DNA of 34,993 bases. It comes from Acidobacteriota bacterium. GTDB taxonomy: Bacteria > Acidobacteriota > Terriglobia > Acidiferrales > UBA7541. Positions 16,439 through 24,520 of this stretch are shown here, in pieces. Below the pieces are notes generated by a model that saw nothing but the letters and a program-made list of their open reading frames with translations, ran no database searches and had not been told where the DNA came from. The DNA is taken from contig QHYI01000137.1 in assembly GCA_003223245.1 (NCBI GenBank), positions 1-34,993 of the forward strand, in the 5' to 3' direction. The position numbers and the translations under genes were made by a program. How positions within the stretch are numbered: the first letter of the stretch is position 1; every line of letters begins with the position of its first letter.

Positions 16439-17545
16439 TTACCGGGAAGCACTATGGTTCATCCAGGCGTCGAGGAACTCTGCGACCTTTCGCCTTGCAG
16501 TGCCCAAACCGTCGGATCGTCCAACTGATCCCAGCAGAGGATGAACCCAGACAAGCGGTGCGCGAAACAAGGCCGCAGAATCTGTGAAGTTCATGTGCCG
16601 AAAGCCAGGTTGGATGTCGACGGTGCATCGCGGGGAAAGAGCACAGGTGGCTTGGTAGGTCGCGAGAAATTCGTGATATTGCCTTGCCCAACCTCGCTTC
16701 TCACTCTTTGAAGACCAGAACGCCGTCGTCCCGTCGCGTATCAGGAAGAGGAACGGCGATTGTATGCCTCGCTTGGGTGCGTCTCCCCAAAGCGCGCCAT
16801 CCATATTGATTCCGGCTGCACAGGTCGGTTCAGCAATGCAGTATTGTGCCGCAGCTACTCCACCGAAACTGTGCCCGATAACACCGAGGCGAGTAAGTGC
16901 AAGCCTCTCGTAGAAAAGCGACGCCGGGCTCTCATCTAATTCGGCGAGCTGCTTCACCACCGTCTTAATATCGTCGGCCCAAATCTGAGCCAGATGATCA
17001 TTCGAGGGAAGCGTTTCGACTTCCTTCGCAATATGTCCATCAGGAAACACGACGGTGAGCCCGGAATAGGTGTTCGCCGGTACAGCCACAACGTACCCTC
17101 GGCTCGCTAACTCCTCGGTGATGCAGGTGTACTCGCTGGGCAAGGCTCCGAAGCCGGAGGACAAAATGACGACCGGCCACCTGCCGCGGTCAGGCGTTGC
17201 GACGGGAACGCTGTCCCATGAATGGGTTTTGACGCGATTGAGTTTCGGAAATGGGAAAGGACGATCCAACTGGCGAAGCCAGTTTTCGCGAACATAGACG
17301 GCGGGCATGGAGCCAGCACGTTTGGCCGGATACCAGACGAGAACATCGAGTTCGCGCCTCTGTGACGGGACAAAAGGATCTGGCCTAGTCTCATCGTGCC
17401 AATCAAACTCCATTCTACCCACGGCATGCGGTCCTCCTGGCAGCGGTAATGCTCCCGGAAAAAACACGAAAAGCCTAATCCACACCGTGCAGAGTGCAAT
17501 AGCGCTCAGGAGAGCAGCAACACCGTATAGTACGATCCGCTTCAT
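16439..17545 (-). CDS. PAF-acetylhydrolase-like alpha/beta hydrolase, membrane-anchored
   Basis: A 368-residue alpha/beta hydrolase resembling platelet-activating-factor acetylhydrolase isoform II. The ATG at 17545 (preceded by CAGGTGCCCAA) begins an N-terminal hydrophobic anchor (IVLYGVAALLSAIALCTVWI). The catalytic set is visible: GVIGHSFGG (Ser about 226), INMDGALWG (Asp about 249) and FRHMNFTD (His about 317), the order and spacing of this family. WPVVILSSGFGALPSEY is the oxyanion-hole region. Family members cleave short or oxidised acyl chains from lipids or act as general esterases; the substrate is unknown. A perfect palindrome (17604-17624) lies about 60-80 bases upstream of the start. 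The open frame extends to 17602, but the longer form would put residues ahead of the signal anchor. Confidence 0.85.
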   Translation of the reverse strand: MKRIVLYGVAALLSAIALCTVWIRLFVFFPGALPLPGGPHAVGRMEFDWHDETRPDPFVPSQRRELDVLVWYPAKRAGSMPAVYVRENWLRQLDRPFPFPKLNRVKTHSWDSVPVATPDRGRWPVVILSSGFGALPSEYTCITEELASRGYVVAVPANTYSGLTVVFPDGHIAKEVETLPSNDHLAQIWADDIKTVVKQLAELDESPASLFYERLALTRLGVIGHSFGGVAAAQYCIAEPTCAAGINMDGALWGDAPKRGIQSPFLFLIRDGTTAFWSSKSEKRGWARQYHEFLATYQATCALSPRCTVDIQPGFRHMNFTDSAALFRAPLVWVHPLLGSVGRSDGLGTARRKVAEFLDAWMNHSASR

Positions 17546-17603
17546 TTGGGCACCTGACAACAGGGCGTCCGTTGGCGCAAGCCAGGGTCGCGCACGCAAC
17601 ATG

Positions 17604-17624
17604 ACATGTCGTATAGTGACATGT
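17604..17624. promoter_or_regulatory. Perfect palindrome upstream of the PAF-AH-like gene
   Basis: ACATGTC (17604-17610), spacer GTATAGT, GACATGT (17618-17624): perfect 7-base arms. On the minus strand the spacer reads ACTATAC, which could be part of a -10 element for the hydrolase gene starting at 17545. A repressor operator over the promoter is the simplest reading. The regulator is not identified. Confidence 0.4.
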
Positions 17625-17720
17625 AAACTCTGTCGCGTGTGAGATGTTAGTTGCTTTGCGGAAACGGCTGGACGCCCGTTGCTCGTTAATACCCCAAGCT
17701 ACCGATCAAACTGCGGTAGC

Positions 17721-17750
17721 TCCCGGGAAGTGGGGTTCGCGGACAAGTGC
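17721..17750 (+). repeat. Dispersed repeat A, copy 2
   Basis: Matches 3571-3600 at 27 of 30 bases, same orientation. It lies between the PAF-AH-like gene start and the end of the next minus-strand gene. Confidence 0.6.
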
Positions 17751-17811
17751 CCGGCCAGGTTTTGCGTTGCAATCCACGTGGACGAGATCGCTGTTTCCGG
17801 GGACTTGACCC

Positions 17812-18186
17812 CTAGACTTTTGCGGCGGCTAGGCGAATAGTGACCTTTCCGAAGGGCTTGTCTTCTGGTAGATGCACCCGTTGTCTCCAACGGCTAAGCA
17901 TCGAGGTCGAGCGGCTGGGAACTGCAAAGACATCGTAATCGCCAGGCCTGAGGTTCACGATGCGGAACTCACCGTTTTGGCCTGTTGTGACATATCGAAG
18001 CGCCCCGATTTGTGGCCGGTTGTGTTCTCTGACGTAGACTTTTGCATCCGGAAGTGGGTGGCCGTCGGAATCGATGACCGTACCCGTGATTACACCTGGC
18101 TCACCGGAGTCGTTTGGTACTTGCGTACCTGAGAACGCAACCACGCAGCAAAGTATCAGCAGAAGAGCGAGGCACAGCGTTCGCAT
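17812..18186 (-). CDS. Small exported carboxypeptidase-regulatory-like domain protein
   Basis: A 124-residue protein with a Sec signal peptide (MRTLCLALLLILCCVVAFSG) and one carboxypeptidase-regulatory-like beta-sandwich: GVITGTVIDSDGHPLPDAKVYV, then TTGQNGEFRIVNLRPGDYDVFA, the typical 'G.V.D..G.P..ga.V ... T...G.F....l.pG.Y.v.a' pattern. It is the same fold as the N-terminal domain of the TonB receptor at 11002-14760 but stands alone. Its role is unknown; such domains in this phylum are often fused to receptors or secreted. No operon partner is obvious, as the deaminase gene on the same strand ends 203 bases upstream. Confidence 0.8.
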   Translation of the reverse strand: MRTLCLALLLILCCVVAFSGTQVPNDSGEPGVITGTVIDSDGHPLPDAKVYVREHNRPQIGALRYVTTGQNGEFRIVNLRPGDYDVFAVPSRSTSMLSRWRQRVHLPEDKPFGKVTIRLAAAKV

Positions 18187-18389
18187 ACACAGAATCCCAT
18201 GGCAGTTCAGGCGTTCACAATCTTACTCCCGTGGCTAAGTCCTGGGAGTCAATTTGACGAGCTCCCCTTCGCGGTGGATTCCATGTGTACGCGAACGCTG
18301 TTCGTCCAAGCGGATTATTTTCGAGTGGCAGTGACTCAGCCAGAGCCCAAAATGTAGGAGACGGCACGCCGGAAATCCAGTCGCATCAG

Positions 18390-18899
18390 TTAACGATATG
18401 TGGACCCATAACTGAACAATTTTTGGCATTCCTGCCGGAGGAAACCGCCGGTGACGGGGATATGGTGATTACCCTTCTCAAAGACGACCCGGCAGGGTAT
18501 GAGACAGGCCCGCCACTTGCGTTCTTCCGTGCCATGCTTGCGGCCGTAAGCGGCAATGTCTTCTTGGGAAACGCCGTACACCACCGCTCCAATTCTAGAC
18601 CACACGCAGGCACCGGCGCACATGGCACAGGGCTCGTGAGTGGAGTAAAGGACGAAATCAGGCAGGTAACGGCCATAGCCGCTTGATACGTATTTGAGCG
18701 TTTCCAGCTCTACGTGCTTAATGCTTGATCCCGAAGTTTTCACCCGGTTCCCTGCACTGGCAATAACCACTTCGCGCCCGCCCACAACTCGTGTGATGAC
18801 CGCGCCAATGGGATAGTCGCCTCGATCACCGGCGCGCTTCGCCTCTGAGATAGCCAGCTCCATGAACCTCTTTCGTGGTTTGTAGGAAGGAGGGATCAT
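18390..18899 (-). CDS. Nucleoside deaminase (TadA/guanine-deaminase-like cytidine deaminase fold)
   Basis: A 169-residue zinc-dependent deaminase of the CDA superfamily. The zinc site is complete in form: KHVELETL (His62, Glu64) and HEPCAMCAGA (Cys91, Cys94). The usual HAE is HVE here. GDYPIGAVIT is the substrate-pocket strand and IGAVVYGVSQED follows in the normal place. Family members deaminate guanine, cytosine, adenosine in tRNA or related bases; which one cannot be said. The ATG at 18899 has no clear ribosome-binding site, whereas an internal ATG at 18863 (residue 13) follows GAAAGAGGTTC and may be the true start. Genes around it are unrelated. Confidence 0.85.
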   Translation of the reverse strand: MIPPSYKPRKRFMELAISEAKRAGDRGDYPIGAVITRVVGGREVVIASAGNRVKTSGSSIKHVELETLKYVSSGYGRYLPDFVLYSTHEPCAMCAGACVWSRIGAVVYGVSQEDIAAYGRKHGTEERKWRACLIPCRVVFEKGNHHIPVTGGFLRQECQKLFSYGSTYR

Positions 18900-19300
18900 G
18901 TCGATAGTTTACATCTGTTTGTCGCGAGCTCTTCTCAAGCTCCACGCCCTGCTCCACTGCCTCGCCAAAACGCGCGTCCGATAAAGCGCTAGCGTAATCC
19001 AGGCGCAAACGCCAAATTTGTAGGTGTGCGCCCCGACGACTGCGGTTTCGCGTTCCTTTGTTACTGGATACTTGATCTAGGCCCCGCCTGATATTTTTCT
19101 GCGAAAATACTACGTGCTAAACAGCTTTTCACGGTCTGCCTGAACTCTTGCGCGGGTGCCGAGCCAACGTGGCGCGCGGTGTCTCTACCGAAGTAATACC
19201 CCACCGCCGCGTGGCGGTGCCTATGCCTGTAACGACAACAAAGTCAGCCAGTCGGATTTTAATCTCTCCGACGGGCGGCGCGCCATGAGTCGTGTGGCTA
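18900..19300. other. Gene-free stretch with two small hairpins
   Basis: No plausible gene. Contains inverted repeats CACCGCC/GGCGGTG (19202-19208 and 19213-19219) and GTCGGA/TCCGAC (19251-19256 and 19267-19272), neither followed by a T-run. Possibly debris downstream of the ADOP relic. Confidence 0.45.
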
Positions 19301-19807
19301 TTAATGCCTCAGCGCGACCATCGGATCCCCCCGCATCGCCCGCCGCGCCGGGATGAGTCCAGCCAAAGCGGTGACGACCGCGATCGCCGCCCCTGCAAAC
19401 ACGATCGATGTAATGTCATCGATTTTCAGTCCGTAAAGCAGGCCGGCGACCTCGTGATGTGCGATTTTTGCAGTCGCCAGAGATGCGCCGATTCCCAGCA
19501 CGACACCGATGCCCACGAGCGCCAGCGTCTCGCGAAGCACCATGCCTAGAATGCTGCTCTGCTGTGCTCCCAATGCCACGCGAATGCCGATTTCGCTGGT
19601 TCGTCGCGCCGCGGCATATGGCATCACTCCGTACAGCGCCACGCACACCAGCGCCAGCGTCGCGAAAAATCCCACCGGCTTTGCAAACAGCCGCTCCTGA
19701 TAGAGCAGGTCGTCAATCTGCTGCGTCTGTGTTCGCACATCAAACAGCGGCAATCGATTGTCGATCGACGCGACAATCTGTCGCACCGCCCGGACCACAG
19801 CACGCCA
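19301..19807 (-). pseudogene. C-terminal relic of an ADOP/MacB-type permease
   Basis: About 168 codons on the minus strand read as the last fifth of an ADOP permease: VRAVRQIVASIDNRLPLFDVRT, QERLFAKP, a membrane segment (FFATLALVCVALYGVMPYAA), the signature RTSEIGIRVALGAQ, two further membrane segments, and the family-typical end (ARRAMRGDPMVALRH). All upstream domains are missing: beyond about 19807 the frame runs into unrelated sequence, which on the opposite strand reads as a thioesterase relic. The remaining part is undamaged, so the truncation may be fairly recent. It cannot make a working transporter. Confidence 0.85.
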
Positions 19808-19922
19808 ATCCGATGGGTACGCTGCACGGCGGCATTCTCTGTGACATTGGTGACGCTGCAATGGGAATGACCTTCGCGAGCACACAGACGAATCCTTTAC
19901 CGTTGAATTGAAGATCAATTTC
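19795..19922 (+). pseudogene. Relic of a PaaI-family (hotdog) thioesterase
   Basis: The plus strand reads HANPMGTLHGGILC followed by DIGDAAMGMTFAST, the catalytic-loop region of PaaI-type hotdog thioesterases. After a one-base frameshift near 19881-19890 it continues ESFTVELKINF, the next conserved strand. Both ends of the family are missing, so about 40 residues remain. Its 5' edge meets the truncated edge of the ADOP relic on the other strand, marking a rearrangement junction near 19795-19807. Recognition is from motif memory. Confidence 0.65.
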
Positions 19923-19990
19923 TTTGTTTCTGGGGCTTCCTGGCGCGAAATTTTTCGAGGAAAACCACAAGGAAAGAAAAAGAACACAAA

Positions 19991-20032
19991 AAAGGGGACG
20001 CATTTCTAATGGGGGAAGAAAGGGGACGCAAT
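19991..20032 (+). repeat. Paired AAAGGGGACGCA repeats
   Basis: AAAGGGGACGCATT (19991-20004) and AAAGGGGACGCAAT (20019-20032) are near-identical direct repeats 28 bases apart. GGGGAC-type short repeats of this form often accompany REP-associated tyrosine transposase elements; no transposase is present here, so this is only suggestive. Confidence 0.45.
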
Positions 20033-20222
20033 TACAATTGACATCGATAACTGCGCGGATATACCGTCCTTGGGAACTCGCGGTGCTATTCGTTCTGGAC
20101 GGGCATTAGCGGATACCGGAATGCACCAGCTGAAGATAGGCTTTGCGCCGCAGTGTGCGCTGAGATCGAGATCCGAGCATCCCGGAAAGCGTCAGTCGCT
20201 AAACGCGGGACCAAATTGAAAC

Positions 20223-21227
20223 ATGAAAGCGCTCGTGCTTCACAACCCAGGACACGCCTCGATTGAGACCATCCCCGAGCCGGTGGCTACGAATGGAAAC
20301 ATATTGCTGAAAGTCCGAATGGTCGGACTTTGCGGGAGCGATCTGAATTCCTTTCGCGGACTCAATCCACTTGTGTCGTTTCCGAGAATTCCTGGCCATG
20401 AAGTGTGCGCCACGGTCGTGCAGGGCGCCAGCGGTCTCGCAGAAGGTACCGACGTCGCGCTCTCCCCTTACACCAGCTGCGGCCAATGTGCGTCGTGCCG
20501 ACGCGGACGACCGAATGCGTGTCAGTTCAACCAGACTCTGGGTGTACAGAGGGACGGCGCTCTTACCGAATTCATCGCGATGCCGCCAGAAAAGTTGTAT
20601 CCGGCGAAACTTACGCCGAAGGAATTATGTTTGGTGGAACCACTGACAGTCGGCTTTCATGCGGTGGCTCGCGGACGAGTTACTGCCGATGACACGGTCG
20701 CGGTTTTCGGCTGTGGGGGAGTAGGACTTGGAGCGGTTGCGGGTTCGAATTCTCGAGGCGCCAAGACGATCTGTGTTGATGTGGATGACGAAAAGCTGAA
20801 ACTGGCACGAGCGGCAGGCGGTGCTCACACCATCAATAACAGGAAGGAATTTCTCCACGATCGTTTGCTGGACTTAACTGAAGGTCGAGGCCCGGACATC
20901 GTCATCGAAGCTGTTGGCACACCGGCAACGTTCCGCGCTGCCGTGGAAGAAGTTGCGTTTACTGGCAGGGTTGTGTACATCGGATACGCAAAAGAACCGG
21001 TGAGCTATGAGACCCGCCTGTTCGTCCAAAAAGAATTGGATGTTGTCGGATCGAGAAATGCGCAGCCGGAAGACTTCCGAGCGGTGATCAGGCTCCTCGA
21101 GGAACGAAGGTTTCCAGTGAACGAAGTCGTGAGCCTGATTGTGCCTCTTGCGGAAGGACCTTCCGCCTTGCGCTCCTGGAGTGAAAGTCCATCGCGCTTC
21201 ACGAAGATTCTGGTGTCACTGGCTTAG
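20223..21227 (+). CDS. Zinc-dependent alcohol/sugar dehydrogenase (MDR family)
   Basis: A 334-residue medium-chain dehydrogenase. Catalytic zinc ligands are seen as GLCGSD (Cys37) and PGHE (His59, Glu60); the structural zinc site is [15 protein letters not shown] (Cys86, 89, 92, 100). The NAD-binding Rossmann motif FGCGGVGLG is at about 162-170, with an acidic residue at the end of the next strand (VDVDDEKL), which suggests NAD rather than NADP. Relatives include L-galactonate, L-threonine and sorbitol-type dehydrogenases. It ends 6-21 bases before a GH29 fucosidase gene on the same strand, so oxidation of fucose or a fucose-derived acid is a reasonable inference but not proven. The ATG lacks a strong ribosome-binding site. 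Confidence 0.88.
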   Translation: MKALVLHNPGHASIETIPEPVATNGNILLKVRMVGLCGSDLNSFRGLNPLVSFPRIPGHEVCATVVQGASGLAEGTDVALSPYTSCGQCASCRRGRPNACQFNQTLGVQRDGALTEFIAMPPEKLYPAKLTPKELCLVEPLTVGFHAVARGRVTADDTVAVFGCGGVGLGAVAGSNSRGAKTICVDVDDEKLKLARAAGGAHTINNRKEFLHDRLLDLTEGRGPDIVIEAVGTPATFRAAVEEVAFTGRVVYIGYAKEPVSYETRLFVQKELDVVGSRNAQPEDFRAVIRLLEERRFPVNEVVSLIVPLAEGPSALRSWSESPSRFTKILVSLA

Positions 21228-21248
21228 CTTGCGATGAATGGAGCAGAA

Positions 21249-22889
21249 ATGACTGTCTTACCCTCATCGATCCGAAAGCTTGGCACTATTGTGATGCTTT
21301 TCGCCACGACTTCTCTTTCATATTCGCAGAACGCTACCGCTCCGACCGCTTCGGAAGACCCCGGAAAAATTGATCAGATCTGGCAAAGTGCCAGCAGCAA
21401 ATACGACTCGCCACGCGCCGCCCTCCTGAAAAAGGTAGATGACATTGATCAGCAGGGACCCTTTCGCCCAGATTGGGAATCACTCCAGAAATACGAGCCG
21501 CCTGCGTGGTATCGCGATGCCAAGTTCGGAATCTTTATTCACTGGGGGGCTTATTCGGTCCCGGCTTTTGGGAGCGAATGGTATCCACGAATGATGTATG
21601 TGAAGGGATCGCCAGAATACAAGCACCACATCGAGACGTATGGACCGCAGGACAAGTTCGGCTACAAAGACTTCATTCCCATGTTCAAGGCTGAGCATTT
21701 CGATCCGGCGGCCTGGGCAGAGTTATTCAAGAAGGCCGGAGCGAAGTATGTCGTGCCCGTGGCGGAGCATCATGATGGTTTTGCGATGTATGACAGTGGC
21801 CTGAGCGACTGGACCGTCGCCAAAATGGGTGCGCATCGCGATACCACCGGAGAACTCACCAAGGCTGTGCGCGCCGCGGGCCTGCGTTTTGGTGTTTCAT
21901 CACATCGCGTGGAACACAATTTCTTCCTGGGACCGGGCCGTACGATTTCTTCCGATGTGAACGACCCTCAATATGCCATGCTGTACGGCCCCGCCCATAA
22001 CTGGCTCATGAACCGTTGGGGAACCCCCCTCAATAATGATTTCACTTATGTTTCTTCGGCGTGGGCCAACGATTGGCTGGCGCGGTCTGCGGAACTGGTT
22101 GAAAAGTATCATCCTGACATCGTGTACTTCGACTGGTGGATCGGGCAGCCGTCGATCCGGCCAAACCTCACGCGCTTTGCCGCGTTCTACTACAACAGCT
22201 CGCTGAAATATGGTGATCATGTCGGAGTCATCAACTACAAGGATTACGCCATGCAAGACCACTCTGGCGTCCTCGACATTGAACGGGGGCAGCTCGGCGA
22301 CCTCAGCTCGCTACCGTGGCAAACGGATACCTCCGTTAGCAACAAATCCTGGGGTTACATCAAAGACGATACTTTCAAATCACCGGAATTCATTGTCCAC
22401 CAGCTCATCGATATCGTCAGCAAGAACGGAAATCTGCTGCTGAACATCGGTCCACGCTCAGACGGCACAATTCCCGAAGAGGTGCAGCGGGTGCTTCTTG
22501 ATGTGGGAGCCTGGCTGGATATCAATGGCGAGGCGATCTACGGTACTCGCCCGTGGAGGATTTATGGCGAGGGGCCGACGAAAGTGGCCTCAGGAACATT
22601 TCACGACACGGACACGGCGAAGTATACCGCGGAGGACTTTCGTTTCACGACCAAGGGAGATGTGCTTTACGCCATCGGACTCGCTTGGCCGGCAAACGGA
22701 GAGCCGGTGATTCACTCGCTCGCGCCCAGCGTCGGCAGTGAACCCGTGCAAAACGTTGCCCTTTTGGGCGGTGATGCCAAATTGCAATTCGATCAGCGCG
22801 CCGACGGCCTGCATCTCCGGCTGCCTGCCCAAGCTCCAGCCAAGTTTGCTTATGTGCTCCGCGTAACATTCAACCATAGCTGGCAGTAG
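21249..22889 (+). CDS. GH29 alpha-L-fucosidase (second copy, Sec-exported)
   Basis: A 546-residue GH29 fucosidase, longer than and clearly divergent from the one at 9531-10889. The ATG at 21249 follows GGAGCAGAA and opens a Sec signal peptide (LGTIVMLFATTSLSYSQ); an in-frame ATG at 21234 is the alternative. Motifs are WYRDAKFGIFIHWGAYSVP, VAEHHDGFAMYDS, SSHRVEHNFF (about residues 217-226), and DIVYFDWWIGQ with the expected nucleophile Asp (about 295), then LLNIGPRSDGTIP. The long N-terminal extension and SSHxxEHxFF resemble GH29 subfamily A enzymes, which are less strict for linkage. It appears to form an operon with the preceding dehydrogenase. Confidence 0.93.
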   Translation: MTVLPSSIRKLGTIVMLFATTSLSYSQNATAPTASEDPGKIDQIWQSASSKYDSPRAALLKKVDDIDQQGPFRPDWESLQKYEPPAWYRDAKFGIFIHWGAYSVPAFGSEWYPRMMYVKGSPEYKHHIETYGPQDKFGYKDFIPMFKAEHFDPAAWAELFKKAGAKYVVPVAEHHDGFAMYDSGLSDWTVAKMGAHRDTTGELTKAVRAAGLRFGVSSHRVEHNFFLGPGRTISSDVNDPQYAMLYGPAHNWLMNRWGTPLNNDFTYVSSAWANDWLARSAELVEKYHPDIVYFDWWIGQPSIRPNLTRFAAFYYNSSLKYGDHVGVINYKDYAMQDHSGVLDIERGQLGDLSSLPWQTDTSVSNKSWGYIKDDTFKSPEFIVHQLIDIVSKNGNLLLNIGPRSDGTIPEEVQRVLLDVGAWLDINGEAIYGTRPWRIYGEGPTKVASGTFHDTDTAKYTAEDFRFTTKGDVLYAIGLAWPANGEPVIHSLAPSVGSEPVQNVALLGGDAKLQFDQRADGLHLRLPAQAPAKFAYVLRVTFNHSWQ

Positions 22890-23404
22890 GTTCGGAGGCC
22901 CGGCGGCAAACGGTGTCAAATTCGTTCGACATCGTCGGTGAACAGGTCAAAGCTCAATGGTGTGAAAGCAAAGATCGCACAATCGGCGGCATCGCAGGCT
23001 CCCTCTCGACTTTTCGGTTCCCAGAACTGGGCGCGCTCGGCGTGGTGGATATTTAGTTGCGCAACGCAGCCGCGAGATCGGTGCGCGCATAGCGCTCGGA
23101 GCGACTCCACGCAACATCTTGCGACTGGTATTGAGCGGCGTTGTGCGATGGGCTCTTGCAGGGACGCTATAGCAGCCCTTTGAGGGGGTTGCGAAACAGA
23201 ATACAAGACCTGATCTTAAAGTGATCTCCTCGCTCCGCTCGCCTCACGCCTCTCCCTAGCCCAGTAGAAAAGCTAAAGCGCAATGAATCCCTCAACAGCC
23301 TTGGGCTCAGCTAAACCATTCACGCACGAATTCACCCTTGGAGACATTCCAGTGGTTTGCTCCTTCAAGGAATACACCAAAGGCGTGGCTTTCGTGGGCT
23401 TCCG
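22890..23404. other. Gap holding an ADOP relic, otherwise no gene
   Basis: Apart from the permease relic at 23022-23172 nothing is recognisable. The stretch 23173-23404 has no natural-looking frame, no repeat and no terminator that I can see. Confidence 0.5.
23022..23172 (+). pseudogene. Short C-terminal relic of an ADOP/MacB-type permease
   Basis: ELGALGVV reads in one frame to a TAG. Restoring one G in GTGGTGGATATTTAG gives ALGVVGYLVAQRSREIG, and the next frame continues ARIALGATPRNILRLVL, ending at a TAG (23170-23172). YLVAQRSREIGxRIALGATP is the signature of the last FtsX domain of ADOP permeases. Only about 50 residues survive, with a frameshift and a premature stop, so this is an old fragment. 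It is distinct from the relics at 19301-19807 and 32780-33100. Confidence 0.7.
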
Positions 23405-24520
23405 CTACTGCTTTCCCGTCTCTAAAAACTGACGAAGTCTTTTAACGTTGACGCTGCCGAGGAACCACCCCGGATTGTTTGAAGGGCGCCAATTCGGCAG
23501 ATGCCGAACCCAAACGTGTTCTCCTCGCGTTATCGGCGCCCCCGTTACGAGCAAATACGATTTGCCCTCGGCAGTGAATTCGATCTGATTGGATCCATTC
23601 CGAACCACCGCCTCGGCTCCCTCTTCAAACGGCACAGGGGAAAAGATGAAAAGGCCCTCTCCAGGTATGCATAATGTCACACCGGAGTCCTTTTGATCCG
23701 GCGTGGCTTTGGCGTGGGCCATGTTGACTAGCACCTGATTGTCGCGAATGAGCACGGGAGACAGGATACGAAATTCGGCCTCGCCCGGGTCTAGTGTCTC
23801 CCGAGGATTGGATGCCATAACTGGCATGTGGTCCAGGAATTGTCCGGAGACTTCCACTATTCCGAAGTCCGCAACCGCGACGCTAAGCTTCCTGTCGGGC
23901 TCGAGCCAGTACTCCTGTTCTGGGATCCCATCGAACATGTTCAATTCAAACGTATGTGTATAAGGGCGTTGCCTTGCGACTGCAGGTGTGAAATCCGTTT
24001 TAATCCCTAGTTGAACATTTTCACCCTCCTTACGGATGAACCGCGCGGAGACGGCGAGTTCACCTGGCAAGTTGCCACCGACAAAAACACACGAGTCGGT
24101 CCCGCGATCCGTCCTGAGAGCACAATCCCAGGCTTTGTCCCCTTGCGGAATCTTAAACGACAGCAACAGCACCGGGCCGTTTCCCCTTGGACGGGCCTTC
24201 ACCAGTGCGAGCCCTCCGGAAAGGGCAAAAATCGCAATCAGCATCAGCGCGAACGCAAATCTTGGTATGCGCATCGTTGCCCTCCATTTCCTCAACCAAT
24301 TTGTGGCAGCGGCTGGTTCCGCCAATCTCCATCTCCCTTCCGGGATGGTTTGCGCGGCAGCGCCGCGGGCTGTCTCGCGCAGTTCCGCGCCCATTTCCGC
24401 ATAGTCGTTCAGCCGCGCGCGGCATTCCTGGCAATCCGAGAGGTGCGCAGCCACCGCCCGCGAAATCGGCTGGCCATCAAACAGCGCAGAAACACACTCC
24501 GCCGCTTCAGCACAATTCAT
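23405..24520 (-). CDS. Anti-sigma factor with zinc-finger (zf-HC2) and large extracytoplasmic domain
   Basis: A 371-residue transmembrane protein. The N-terminus carries the zinc-binding anti-sigma motif HLSDCQEC (His26, Cys30, Cys33, with Cys3 upstream), followed by a linker, one membrane helix (about residues 87-107: RFAFALMLIAIFALSGGLAL) and a 260-residue extracytoplasmic domain with no family I recognise. The gene overlaps the upstream ECF sigma gene by 4 bases (ATGA), showing translational coupling, and it is read as its cognate anti-sigma. The periplasmic part probably senses an envelope signal. It is longer than the typical 80-250-residue zf-HC2 anti-sigma, and the LLLSFKIPQG and TFELNMFDGIPEQEYWLEP segments suggest a beta-rich sensor. 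Confidence 0.85.
   Translation of the reverse strand: MNCAEAAECVSALFDGQPISRAVAAHLSDCQECRARLNDYAEMGAELRETARGAAAQTIPEGRWRLAEPAAATNWLRKWRATMRIPRFAFALMLIAIFALSGGLALVKARPRGNGPVLLLSFKIPQGDKAWDCALRTDRGTDSCVFVGGNLPGELAVSARFIRKEGENVQLGIKTDFTPAVARQRPYTHTFELNMFDGIPEQEYWLEPDRKLSVAVADFGIVEVSGQFLDHMPVMASNPRETLDPGEAEFRILSPVLIRDNQVLVNMAHAKATPDQKDSGVTLCIPGEGLFIFSPVPFEEGAEAVVRNGSNQIEFTAEGKSYLLVTGAPITRGEHVWVRHLPNWRPSNNPGWFLGSVNVKRLRQFLETGKQ

Noticed and set aside
20735-20760. GGGTTCGAATTCTC string resembling a tRNA T-arm
   Set aside because: It lies inside the well-supported dehydrogenase gene and no acceptor or anticodon stem can be drawn around it.
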